63,295 nt of DNA from Chroococcidiopsidaceae cyanobacterium YX2bin18 (GTDB taxonomy: Bacteria > Cyanobacteriota > Cyanobacteriia > Cyanobacteriales > Chroococcidiopsidaceae), in assembly GCA_030446505.1 (NCBI GenBank), contig JAUJND010000014.1, forward strand, positions 1-63,295. The letters are read 5' to 3'. This document shows positions 10,151 through 18,510 of the stretch, piece by piece. The translations under genes were made by a program, and so were the position numbers. The stretch's first letter is position 1, and the number at the start of each line of letters is the position of its first letter. The notes beneath the pieces were generated by a model, which saw nothing but the letters and a program-made list of their open reading frames with translations, was not told where the DNA came from and did no database searches.

Positions 10151-10981
10151 GGTTGTGTTGCAAAAAGTTATTAAGAACAGAAAACTGCTTGAAGAAGGAA
10201 ACAATTATGCAGCTACTCCAAAGATTTCAGCTATGAATTTCACCTGTTCATTGACGGCTCCTTTTTTTACTTTCTTGACTTGTCCTTTGCTTAACAGGTT
10301 GATGATTTCATAACCTTTTAGCGTTCGTCTCGCCGTGTTGAACGAGCCAAATCCCATGCCAGGTTTGACTAACCTTTGCATAAATCTATGGTCTTGTTCA
10401 ATGCGATTATTCAGATACTTGTTGTGTCGCAGTTCCACTTCTGGCGACAGTTCTTCTTTGTCTTTAAGTTCGTCAATCGCTTTGGGATAGGCAGCATTTT
10501 TATCGACATTAATGACACAAGGCTCTTGAGTGTGAAATGCATTCAACGCCTTGCGGAAAAATCGTTTGGCTCAAGAGCGCATCACGCTTGGCTGTGAGCA
10601 GAGCCAAGGTGTTTCCATCTGAATCTACTGCCGGATACAAGTATCTATCCTTGCCTTTGACCTTGATATAAGTTTCGTCCACTCTCAAGAATCATTGGTC
10701 GGGCGCAGATGTGGTCGGCATCGCCTGTCTAATTCTTGTCCATACTCCTGCACCCAACGGAACACCTTTGTGTGATCGATATCCATACCACGCTCATTCA
10801 CCATTTCTGCTACTTGGCGGTACGAGAGTGGGTAGCTGAGATACCATCGGACACAACGAAGGATGATTTGGGCGCTGGGTTGTGCCGCCACTTGAACAGG
10901 TTGGCCTTGGTCATCCAGAGGCTTGAATCTGAACCACGAGTTTCTCAGCTTATCACCTCGCTCGTTTTTTGCTACACAACC
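10151..10981 (-). mobile_element. IS6-family element, copy A (degraded)
   Basis: An 831 bp element bounded by near-identical terminal inverted repeats, GGTTGTGTTGCAAAAA on the left and the complement of GGTTGTGTAGCAAAAAA on the right. The transposase runs on the minus strand and is broken. The N-terminal part (YRQVAEMVNERGMDIDHTKV) ends early near 10685 because of an indel. The C-terminal part at 10205-10546 has NVDKNAAYPKA (second catalytic Asp) and NNRIEQDHRF (catalytic Glu). The first Asp (DETYIKVKG) is encoded in the shifted middle part. Copy B (20542-22325) is inverted relative to this one and copy C (50066-51840) has the same orientation. The right end cuts the gamma-CA-like gene. Confidence 0.9.
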
Positions 10982-11460
10982 GTCACAGTTGCCCCGTGCA
11001 GGACAAATGCACCATCTTCAAGCGTGCTGTTCGTAATTCGGGATCTAAAGCCTACAAAAGTGAAGTTGCCAATTTTCGAGTTTTTAATAACTGCTTGGTG
11101 GGCAATACTGGCTCGATTCTGGGTACTACTTGACTTTGAACCACATTGTGCAGCAGGAGCCGGGGCATTTTGTGATGCTAGAAAGCGGATGTTATCTTGA
11201 AAGTTAGTTTCATTACCAATGCAAATGCGCGTACCTGGATCTGCTCTTAAAGTAGTGTTTCCAGCAACAAACTCTTTTGCCAATTGAAAGTCACAGAACA
11301 ACTCAACAAGCGGGCTGACGAAACTTGAATTAACTGCAACACGCACAGGAGACACGAGGCTGAAAAGCGGACTTTCAGATTGAGCACCAACTTTGATACC
11401 GACTGCGAGTAATGGGATAATTCCAGCGAGTGATATCAAGGCATTCCGACGGTTGAACAC
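10982..11460 (-). pseudogene. Secreted gamma-carbonic-anhydrase-like protein, N-terminal part
   Basis: The first 159 codons of a left-handed beta-helix protein. It starts with an exported N-terminus (MFNRRNALISLAGIIPLLAV with an Ala-containing cleavage region). The later part, IAHQAVIKNSKIGNFTFVGF followed by RSRITNSTLEDG, resembles the gamma-CA domain of CcmM. The frame stops at an IS6-type end directly after HGATVT. The missing C-terminus (GVKIPKDRIVPIGAMITTQ) is at 22334-22436 on the other strand, next to IS copy B. Joining the two gives 193 residues in one frame. The His residues of the zinc site cannot all be confirmed by eye, so activity is uncertain even for the intact ancestor. Confidence 0.82.
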
Positions 11461-12122
11461 AATATGTACTCCTATTTTTTGCTGTGTAATAAAGGTGGCG
11501 AAAAATTAATAGATTATGTAAGTAAAAACTTCGGCTCAACCTATTAATTTCTGAAAGAGCGGATGTACGCGATTTTTGCACAGCAATATTGTGGGACAAT
11601 GGCTCCACACCGCGCTTTATCGATGGGTTACACGGCTACACCGCAAACTCACTGTTTAAGGTAGCGTTACGCACCAAAATTAGCGCTACCTCTGCTTTGT
11701 GTTCAAGGGGAATTTTACTGAGGAATTTAGCAAGTCTTCTGATCACTACTCAATAACTTCACTGAATGTACGTGCTCCAAAAAAGGGATGGGTTATCTTT
11801 GTAAACAGTCATCCGATACTTTTCGCTCTTCCCAATTCCTCAAAAAATGGTTTTAGTATCATCCAATTTAGCAATAAATTCGGAGAAATTTTTACTAATA
11901 GCTATTATTTAACTACTACTGTTGAGATTGAACTTTGAGATTTTAATGTTGTTTTAATTGACTTTCTTTTGTGAGCGGTGCTAGTTCTGAAGTAATCGCG
12001 CTTCGCAACTAACAGCATACAACGAGTCTTTGATTAATATAGTGCGGCGGGAAAACCTACTTTTTAGAATGCTGAAAATTTACAAAAGTAGGCGATCACG
12101 CTAGCACAAATACTTGTAGGAA
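11461..12122. other. Intergenic region between gamma-CA remnant and beta-CA
   Basis: About 660 bases upstream of the gamma-CA-like gene and downstream of the beta-CA gene. It is AT-rich. A 79-codon open frame at 11699-11938 starts MFKGNFTEEF but has no recognisable domain or ribosome-binding site, so I do not call it a gene. No tRNA or clear terminator was seen. Confidence 0.45.
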
Positions 12123-12857
12123 TTAGCTCAGCATAGTTACTTTCCCAGTATCTAGATCGTAACGACCACCAACAATTTTTAGTTTGCCTTCTTGAATCAT
12201 TTGCGTCAGCATTACTGAAGTTCCCCGCAACAGTTCAACTTGATACTGAACGTTGGCTGCAACTGCATTCTCAACTGCATCGCCCGATTTGCCTTTTACC
12301 CTAGCTACAGCTGGTTTGATATCCTCAACAAAAGTGCCAATTCTCCCAGGAAGTGGATCGCCTTTTACCGCCGCCGCTACTGCACCACATCTTTCATGAC
12401 CCAAAACCACAATCAGCTGAGAACCTAGTACCGCTGTAGCGAATTCCAGGCTGCCAACAGCCGTAGGACTTACAACATTACCAGCCATGCGAACTACAAA
12501 TAAATCCCCAAACCCCTGATCGAAGACAATTTCCGCAGGTACTCTAGAATCAGCACAGCCAAGTATCGACGCAAATGGATACTGAGCAGTAGCAGTTTCT
12601 TGCAAACGCAACTTTGATTGGTTAGGGCTTTGACGCTTTCCCTGTACAAACCGTTTATTCCCCTCAATCAGACTTTTCAAAGCAGCATCAGGACTAATTG
12701 GTTGAGGTTTTTGTCCAGAAGTAGATGGTTTTTGAGCGACAGCTTGCTGTGCTTTCCAAAGTCCACTTCCAGCAGCAGTCGCCGCTATACCAGTTCCTCC
12801 CACACCTAACCACTTCAAGAGATCGCGCCGACCAACAAATCCCTCAATCCGACTCAT
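12123..12857 (-). CDS. Tat-exported beta-class carbonic anhydrase
   Basis: A 244-residue beta carbonic anhydrase that interconverts CO2 and bicarbonate. The N-terminus has a twin-arginine motif (GRRDLLKWLGVGG) and a hydrophobic stretch ending near AVAQ, so the enzyme is probably exported by Tat to the periplasm or thylakoid lumen, like the EcaB type. Zinc-site motifs are CADSRVPAE and HERCGAVAAAV. The length and the TSVMLTQMIQEGKLKIVGGR C-terminus fit the family. It lies beside the remains of a second exported carbonic-anhydrase-like gene (10982-11460), with both transcribed in the same direction. Confidence 0.93.
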   Translation of the reverse strand: MSRIEGFVGRRDLLKWLGVGGTGIAATAAGSGLWKAQQAVAQKPSTSGQKPQPISPDAALKSLIEGNKRFVQGKRQSPNQSKLRLQETATAQYPFASILGCADSRVPAEIVFDQGFGDLFVVRMAGNVVSPTAVGSLEFATAVLGSQLIVVLGHERCGAVAAAVKGDPLPGRIGTFVEDIKPAVARVKGKSGDAVENAVAANVQYQVELLRGTSVMLTQMIQEGKLKIVGGRYDLDTGKVTMLS

Positions 12858-12940
12858 TACTTTACCTCAATGAATTAAATCAAACTAATGACAGCTTTAT
12901 TGGCAAAAGGAATATACCAGAAGAAGGATACAGGAGGATG

Positions 12941-13813
12941 TTACAGTTTGAGAAGGCTTGATGGGGGTAATTCCAGAGCGATCGCTCCGAGTAGCCCTTT
13001 ACGAAAATCAGTCAATAGATGCCGTGCTGTACGTTCGACATCTCCTTGATTGCGGTGTTCAGCCAAATTGTGCAGATAGTCTTCGCCTGTAACTGGAGTA
13101 GGGTCTAGTTCGTAACGCAAATGTAAAGGATTTGCTGGTGATATAGCTGTAGCATCTAGCTGTTTGATCAAATCAACTAGAGTAGCAGCTACTCGTTGGT
13201 TATCGTAAGAGGCATCACCAATATCATCACAAATAGCTAACTTCAGAGCAGCTAATTGATCATCTAACCTAGCCGGAATTACCCCAGGAGCATCTAATAA
13301 CTGCAACTGTTGAGAAATTCGTACCCACCGCAACTGCCGTGTTACACCAGGACGAGCAGCACTTTCTACTACTCGCCGCTTCAACAGCCGATTGATTAGT
13401 GCTGATTTGCCAACATTAGGAAATCCGATAACTACGGCGCGGACTGGACGGGGCAACATACCGCGACTTTTGCGCCGTTGATTAACCTCTACCCCAGCTT
13501 TAAGCGCCGCCTGTGCCACAGCTACTACACCCTTACCATCCTGGGCATTGGTGAAATAAGGCTCCTCCCCCTGCGCCCTAAACCACTTCAGCCACAATTG
13601 CTGTACCTGGGGCAGAATCATGTCCATCCGATTTAGCACCAATACCCGCGCCTTGGTACCCACCCACTGCGTAACTTGAGGATGTTGAGTTGCCAAAGGA
13701 ATCCGGGCATCCCGCACCTCCAGCACTACGTCCACAAGCTTTAGCTGCTCTAAAAGCGCCTTCTCAGCCTTAGAAATGTGACCTGGATACCATTGGATAG
13801 GAGGAGTTGTCAT
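12941..13813 (-). CDS. ylqF: Ribosome biogenesis GTPase YlqF/RbgA
   Basis: A 290-residue circularly permuted GTPase required for late assembly of the 50S ribosomal subunit. The motif order is permuted as expected: the G4-like VLNRMD (about residue 60) precedes the G1 P-loop GFPNVGKSALINRLL (about 134-148) and the G3 DAPGVIP (about 182). The N-terminal WYPGHISKAEKALLEQ is a family signature. The second residue of the usual NKxD motif is Arg here. The gene is on the minus strand, upstream of the beta-CA gene with a gap of 83 bp. Confidence 0.93.
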   Translation of the reverse strand: MTTPPIQWYPGHISKAEKALLEQLKLVDVVLEVRDARIPLATQHPQVTQWVGTKARVLVLNRMDMILPQVQQLWLKWFRAQGEEPYFTNAQDGKGVVAVAQAALKAGVEVNQRRKSRGMLPRPVRAVVIGFPNVGKSALINRLLKRRVVESAARPGVTRQLRWVRISQQLQLLDAPGVIPARLDDQLAALKLAICDDIGDASYDNQRVAATLVDLIKQLDATAISPANPLHLRYELDPTPVTGEDYLHNLAEHRNQGDVERTARHLLTDFRKGLLGAIALELPPSSLLKL

Positions 13814-13845
13814 TAGGAAGCAAGGGAGACTGGGAATAGTTTTGA

Positions 13846-13914
13846 GTTATGAATTTTGAATTTTGAGTTAAAGAAGTTTTTTTAACTCAAAACTTAACAT
13901 TCAAAATTCATAAC
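13846..13914. repeat. Inverted repeat of the TTTTGAATTTTGAG type
   Basis: AGTTATGAATTTTGAAT on the left pairs with ATTCAAAATTCATAACT on the right, with an inner TTGAGTTAA / TTAACTCAA pair. The same AT-rich words fill the zwf-opcA gap at 43797-43965. It can fold into a long hairpin in the ylqF upstream region. These are typical cyanobacterial intergenic repeats of unknown function. Confidence 0.8.
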
Positions 13915-13942
13915 TGCGAACGAAGTGAGCCTAACCCCTAGT

Positions 13943-14354
13943 TTATGGAACAATCAGAACTGGGCAAGGGGAAAGGTTAATTACTCGGTTGGTGATGCTA
14001 TCTGTTAGCCCTTCTTCAGTTAGACCGAGTCCTCGGCAACCCATTACAATTAAATTTGCGCCAATTTCATCAGCAACATCACAAATCACAAAGGCAGGTT
14101 TGCCTTCGCGTTCAATGGTTTCAGTCTGAATTCCTTGCTCAGTGAACAGAGATTGAGCATTTTGAAGCAGTTGAGCAACTGCATCTGGTGATGCCATTAC
14201 CTCGGAACTAGGCGGCTCATCTGAGTCCGCAGTTTCCACTACCGACAGCAGCACTAAGCGACTGCCGTACTTTTGTACGACATTGATAACAACGTCAGCT
14301 TGCTTCTCGTGCATCCCGGCTTTGATCAATCGGAAACAAAACAGTCTTAAACAT
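13943..14354 (-). pseudogene. Universal stress protein (UspA family), one frameshift
   Basis: A UspA-family alpha/beta nucleotide-binding protein. The start MFKTVLFPIDQSRDAREA is at 14354. The rest (ADVVINVVQKYGSRLVLLSV, DEIGANLIVMGCRGLG, SITNRVINLSPCPVLIVP) is in another frame from about 14308. The two parts join well if one base is removed from GAAGCAAGCTGAC. The C-terminal ATP-binding motif GCRGLG-x9-S is partly visible. Apart from the indel the protein is full length (about 136 residues). The gene is divergent from pgk, whose start is 132 bp away. Confidence 0.85.
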
Positions 14355-14485
14355 TATAGGCATCTCCGATACCCTGGCTCGGTAAAATGTGGACGGCGCT
14401 AAAAGATTGACTTGAACACGCGAGGTTTCCGGGAGGCATAGCCACACCAGAAACTCGCTCAAAAACACAATCAGGAGGTTGATGC

Positions 14486-15688
14486 TGTGTCCAAAAAACT
14501 CTAGCAAATTTATCATCGTCAGATTTATCAGGAAAACGCGCCCTAGTGCGGGTAGATTTTAATGTGCCAATGGATAACCAAGGCAATATCACAGATGATA
14601 CTCGCATCCGTGCGGCTCTACCTACAATTCAAGATTTGATCCACAAAGGAGCCAAAGTTATTTTAGCTAGTCACTTTGGTCGTCCCAAGGGTGTGGATGA
14701 TAAATTACGTCTCACCCCAGTTGCCAAGCGACTTTCAGACTTACTTGGTCTAGAGGTGATCAAATGCGATGACTGCATTGGGGAAGAAGTCGCAACTAAG
14801 GTGGCAGCAATGCAAAATGGAGGCGTGCTGTTGCTGGAAAATGTGCGTTTCCACCCAGAGGAAGAGAAAAATGAGCCAGAATTCGCCAAACAGCTAGCGG
14901 CAAATGCTGATGTGTATGTAAATGATGCTTTTGGAACAGCACACCGCGCTCATGCTTCCACTGAAGGTGTTACTCACCATCTCAGACCTTCTGTTGCTGG
15001 GTACTTGATTGAAAAAGAATTACAGTACCTAAAGGGCAATTGAGAATCCCCAGCGTCCCTTAGCGGCAATTATTGGTGGTTCTAAGGTTTCCAGTAAGAT
15101 TGGCGTGATTGAAACGCTATTAGACAAGTGCGACAAGCTCCTCCTAGGCGGCGGCATGATTTTCACGTTCTACAAAGCTCGTGGTTTGAATGTGGGTAAG
15201 TCGCTGGTGGAAGAAGACAAGCTGGAACTAGCGAAGTCGCTAGAAGCTAAGGCGAAAGAACGTGGCGTTGATTTTTGTTACCGACTGATGTGATAGTGGC
15301 TGATAAGTTTGCAGTTGGATGCGAATGCCCAAACAGTGAGCGTTGAAAATATCCCTAGTGATGGAATGTGTCTGGATATTGGTCCTGATTCAGTAAAAAC
15401 GTTTCAGAATGCCCTGAAAGATTGCAAGTCAGTGATCTGGAATGGACCAATGGGCGTGTTTGAGTTTGATCAGTTTGCTAAAGGTACAGAAGCGATCGCC
15501 TATGCTCTTGCTGAGCTTACAAAGCAAGGCGCTACCACTATTATCGGCGGTGGTGACTTCAGTGGCAGCTGTGGAAAAGGTAGGTGTAGCTGAACAAATG
15601 AGTCATATTTCCACAGGCGGCGGCGCTAGTTTGGAGTTACTAGAAGGGTAAGGAACTTCCTGGTATCGTGGCGCTTGATGATGCGTAA
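14486..15688 (+). pseudogene. pgk: Phosphoglycerate kinase, at least five frameshifts
   Basis: Phosphoglycerate kinase of glycolysis and the Calvin cycle. The start is GTG 14486 ([20 protein letters not shown]), with AGGAGG at 14472-14477. Pieces in order are [106 protein letters not shown] and [13 protein letters not shown]. They end [13 protein letters not shown] with TAA at 15686. Breaks fall near 14496 (A-run), 15038 (G-run), 15280 (T-run), 15312, 15560 and 15648 (G-run). All functional blocks are conserved, and a photosynthetic cell needs this enzyme. Either these are consensus errors or an intact second copy exists elsewhere. Confidence 0.88.
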
Positions 15689-15983
15689 TTGATTAGTCAT
15701 TAGTAGCAGAGCTTGCGACAATACCTCCTGAAGGGAGCCTCCAGGAGTGTACGCAAGTTCTTCTCTATCGCAGTGTAGACGAGCCTAAGCGCCAGTGTGT
15801 GGGCTAGGAACTATATGACCAAAGACTAATGACTAATGACTTTTCAGTTGCAATGTATCTTGGGGTAGAAGGCATTGCTTAGCTCCGCCACGTAGGATGC
15901 GTTTCAGCAATAAATTTACAGATAGAGTTGGTGGTTACGCACGCCGCTCCTCACAAGACCATACAAACGACGAGGAATTTTAT

Positions 15984-16328
15984 ATGCAACGGATGTTCTC
16001 AGCTTTAAAGCAAGCAATTTATCAGAGCATTTTAATTTTGGGTTTGATCAGTTTGCTTAGTTTTCCAGGGTTATTCATTAGTCAGCCAACTTTAGCAGCA
16101 ACTCCAAATCAAAAGCTGATCCAGCAGGACAAAATGGAAAAAGAGAGTCAAACTGCTAATCAACGAGAACAAGAATACGAAGAACAAATAAAAGCAGCAA
16201 AAGATCCTGACAAAGTTTACGAAGAAAATCTCAAAGAAGAAAGAAAAGCAAATCCAGGTGAGGGCATAGTGCAGAAAACAGTAGAAGGAGCGGAAAAAAT
16301 AGTTGACAAGGTAACTGGTAACGATTAG
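15984..16328 (+). CDS. Small exported protein resembling low-temperature-induced protein
   Basis: A 114-residue protein if started at ATG 15984 (MQRMFSALKQAIYQSIL), which follows CGAGGAATTTT; a longer frame begins at 15897. A hydrophobic segment (LILGLISLLSFPGLFI) ends at a probable cleavage site near TLAATPN. The mature part is short, highly charged and repetitive in Glu, Lys and Gln, ending VQKTVEGAEKIVDKVTGND. This pattern resembles cyanobacterial low-temperature-induced or stress proteins, but the assignment is tentative. A strong hairpin terminator follows at 16350-16386. Confidence 0.65.
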   Translation: MQRMFSALKQAIYQSILILGLISLLSFPGLFISQPTLAATPNQKLIQQDKMEKESQTANQREQEYEEQIKAAKDPDKVYEENLKEERKANPGEGIVQKTVEGAEKIVDKVTGND

Positions 16329-16349
16329 AGGTAATACAGAATATTTATT

Positions 16350-16386
16350 GCGCCGTGCTGTAAAAGTAACGGCGCGAAAATTTTTT
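16350..16386. terminator. Terminator hairpin between convergent genes
   Basis: The stem GCGCCGT (16350-16356) and ACGGCGC (16369-16375) is perfect, followed by GAAAATTTTTT. It sits between the small exported protein gene on the plus strand and the kinase gene on the minus strand. Confidence 0.82.
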
Positions 16387-16397
16387 ATCCTATCTTG

Positions 16398-18434
16398 CTA
16401 GGGTGAAGGGGTAATAGCTTCAGGTAGAGATGGCTCAACTATCGGCGCTGGAGTAGAATTTTCTGCTGTAATGTTGAGTTGATAATTGATTGGTTCTGAT
16501 GCCATCGAGACGACAACAAATTCGTAGAAACCTTTTTCTGGCAGTGTTGTTGATAAAGCGCGATCGCTTGAGTCTTGGAGCAAGATTGTATTGCCACTGG
16601 GAGAATATACAGAAAGTAAAACTTGGGGATCTGCTTGCAAATCAAGTTTCATAAGTTGATCTTTAGCAAGTCCAGCAATATATACTTTCCCTTCGCCTGG
16701 TTCAAGAGTGCCGCTTACTTGTTTGCCAATAGCTCCTGGCTCGAACACAATCCTTTCAAAAGCAGTTCCAGCAAGTATGGCATTGAGTTTTTCGGCTGCT
16801 AAGGCGTGCCAAACTTGACCGATAGGCTGCTTGATGAAGTTTTTACCCCGCTGCTCTGGAAATAGTTTAAAAAAGGCGGCATCGGCTAGATCGTACAAAG
16901 CACGGCTGCTGACGTAGCGCTTGTTTACTTGCACCTTCCAGCGATCGCGATCTTGTGCCGTATAAGTACCCAGGGAGCGCCGCATTTCTAGATTCAGCAA
17001 CTCTAGTTTATCCAGCAATTCATCTGCTGTATTGTCCCATTCTGTCCGCAATGTAGCATCTTCTGGACTACTGCTAAGGTTACGCCCGCTTTGACTTGGA
17101 TACTTGTCCCAAAAAGCTTGATTTACTAGAGCAGTATAGAATTTGTAGTTAATACCCTGTTGCTGGATGCGATCGCGCAACCGTTCCTTACGATTTTGTT
17201 CTTCAGCTGAAAACTGCACAGATGGTTCTACTGGTTCTGGCGCAGGTGGTGGCGGTATTATCTCCTCTTCAGGAGGTATTGATGACTGCAACCAGCGATT
17301 AGCTCCCCACCAGCCCCCAAAGCCTGCACCAATCAATAACAGAAATATTACTAATATTTTTCCTAAAGGAGAGGGACTAGGAGGAGAGGTAATAAGAGGC
17401 GCTGACTGTGGTGGAGGTAATCTATGAGGAGGTGCTACAGCTAAGGTTGCTTGCATCTCAGACGCGGGAGTTGGGATATAGGCAGTATTACTATTAGTGA
17501 GTGCCTGGAGAACTTGACGCGCAGATTGGAAGCGCTCATCTGTGCGTTGAGACAGCATTTTATCCAATACAGCCCCTAGATTTTGGCTGAGGTTAATTTG
17601 ATTAAGCCAGTTCCAAGTCAGGCTATATTCATCAATCAGTTCTTGAGGCTCTTTGCCTGTTAGTAATACCAGCACTGTTGCTGCCAAGGCATATAAATCG
17701 CTGTGGGGATATGCCACACCCAGCTGCATTTGCTCATGAGGGGCATATCCTACCTTGCCCATTAATGTTACTGGTGAGGCATTACTATTACTTTGTTGGC
17801 TTTGCAAGGCAACTGTTGCAGCTACTTGTTTAACAGCCCCAAAGTCAATTAGCACTGGCAAATAATCAGAACTGCGAAGAATAATATTATCTGGAGAGAT
17901 GTCTCGGTGAATTACCCCAAGCGAGTGAATGTACTCTAATACGGGCAAAATCTGGAGGAGCAACTGAGTTACTTCTATTTCGTTAAAATACATCCCCTGC
18001 TGCTTCCGGGCATTTAACAAAGCGTAGTAAGTTTGCCCCTCCACATAGTCTTGCACTAGAAACAAGTATCCTTTACCATCTAGATCCGCTCGGAACAGTT
18101 CGCGGAAGCGAGGAATTTGGGGATGTTGCAGCTTGTATAAAACACCTGCTTCACGTTCAAACAGTTGTTCTGCTTTTTCTAAGGCGTAGGCGCTTTGAAC
18201 TTGAGGAGCGAATTCTTTTAAAACACAATATTCTCGAAATCGGTTAATATCCTCAGCTAAATAAGTGCGTCCAAAGCCACCCTGTCCTAATTGACGCACA
18301 ATGCAATAGCGATCACCTAAAGTCTGCCCTGGTTGAATTCCATTTTGTACCATTGCCAGTTTCTCGCCACATTGTAAACAAAAGCGGCTACCAGAGGGAT
18401 TTTCGTGTCCTTGCGAGCAATATTGGGAAATCAT
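16398..18434 (-). CDS. Zinc-ribbon Ser/Thr kinase with extracytoplasmic domains
   Basis: A 678-residue Hanks-type kinase. A short N-terminal zinc ribbon is visible (C6, H11, C19, C22 in YCSQGHENPSGSRFCLQCG). The kinase domain covers about residues 38-310: LGQGGFGRTYLAED, VLKEF, the catalytic loop HRDISPDN and DFGAVK. The catalytic loop lacks the usual Lys of HRDLKPxN, a variant seen in some cyanobacterial kinases. One membrane helix (ILVIFLLLIGAGFGGWWG) lies at about 358-380. Outside it are a Pro-rich linker, a domain shared with the next kinase (about 420-550) and a PPC-like beta domain (about 570-665). It is probably a membrane sensor kinase; the ligand and substrates are unknown. Confidence 0.88.
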   Translation of the reverse strand: MISQYCSQGHENPSGSRFCLQCGEKLAMVQNGIQPGQTLGDRYCIVRQLGQGGFGRTYLAEDINRFREYCVLKEFAPQVQSAYALEKAEQLFEREAGVLYKLQHPQIPRFRELFRADLDGKGYLFLVQDYVEGQTYYALLNARKQQGMYFNEIEVTQLLLQILPVLEYIHSLGVIHRDISPDNIILRSSDYLPVLIDFGAVKQVAATVALQSQQSNSNASPVTLMGKVGYAPHEQMQLGVAYPHSDLYALAATVLVLLTGKEPQELIDEYSLTWNWLNQINLSQNLGAVLDKMLSQRTDERFQSARQVLQALTNSNTAYIPTPASEMQATLAVAPPHRLPPPQSAPLITSPPSPSPLGKILVIFLLLIGAGFGGWWGANRWLQSSIPPEEEIIPPPPAPEPVEPSVQFSAEEQNRKERLRDRIQQQGINYKFYTALVNQAFWDKYPSQSGRNLSSSPEDATLRTEWDNTADELLDKLELLNLEMRRSLGTYTAQDRDRWKVQVNKRYVSSRALYDLADAAFFKLFPEQRGKNFIKQPIGQVWHALAAEKLNAILAGTAFERIVFEPGAIGKQVSGTLEPGEGKVYIAGLAKDQLMKLDLQADPQVLLSVYSPSGNTILLQDSSDRALSTTLPEKGFYEFVVVSMASEPINYQLNITAENSTPAPIVEPSLPEAITPSP

Positions 18435-18510
18435 GGTGAGGGGCGAGGGGCGAGGGGCAGGGGAGCAGGGGAGAGAAATAATTTTTCCTATGGTTTTTGT
18501 CTTTTATCTA

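Noticed and set aside
11699-11938. A 79-codon plus-strand open frame in the gap between the carbonic anhydrase genes
   Set aside because: No ribosome-binding site, domain, membrane or signal pattern, and unusual composition. It is best explained by chance in AT-rich DNA.
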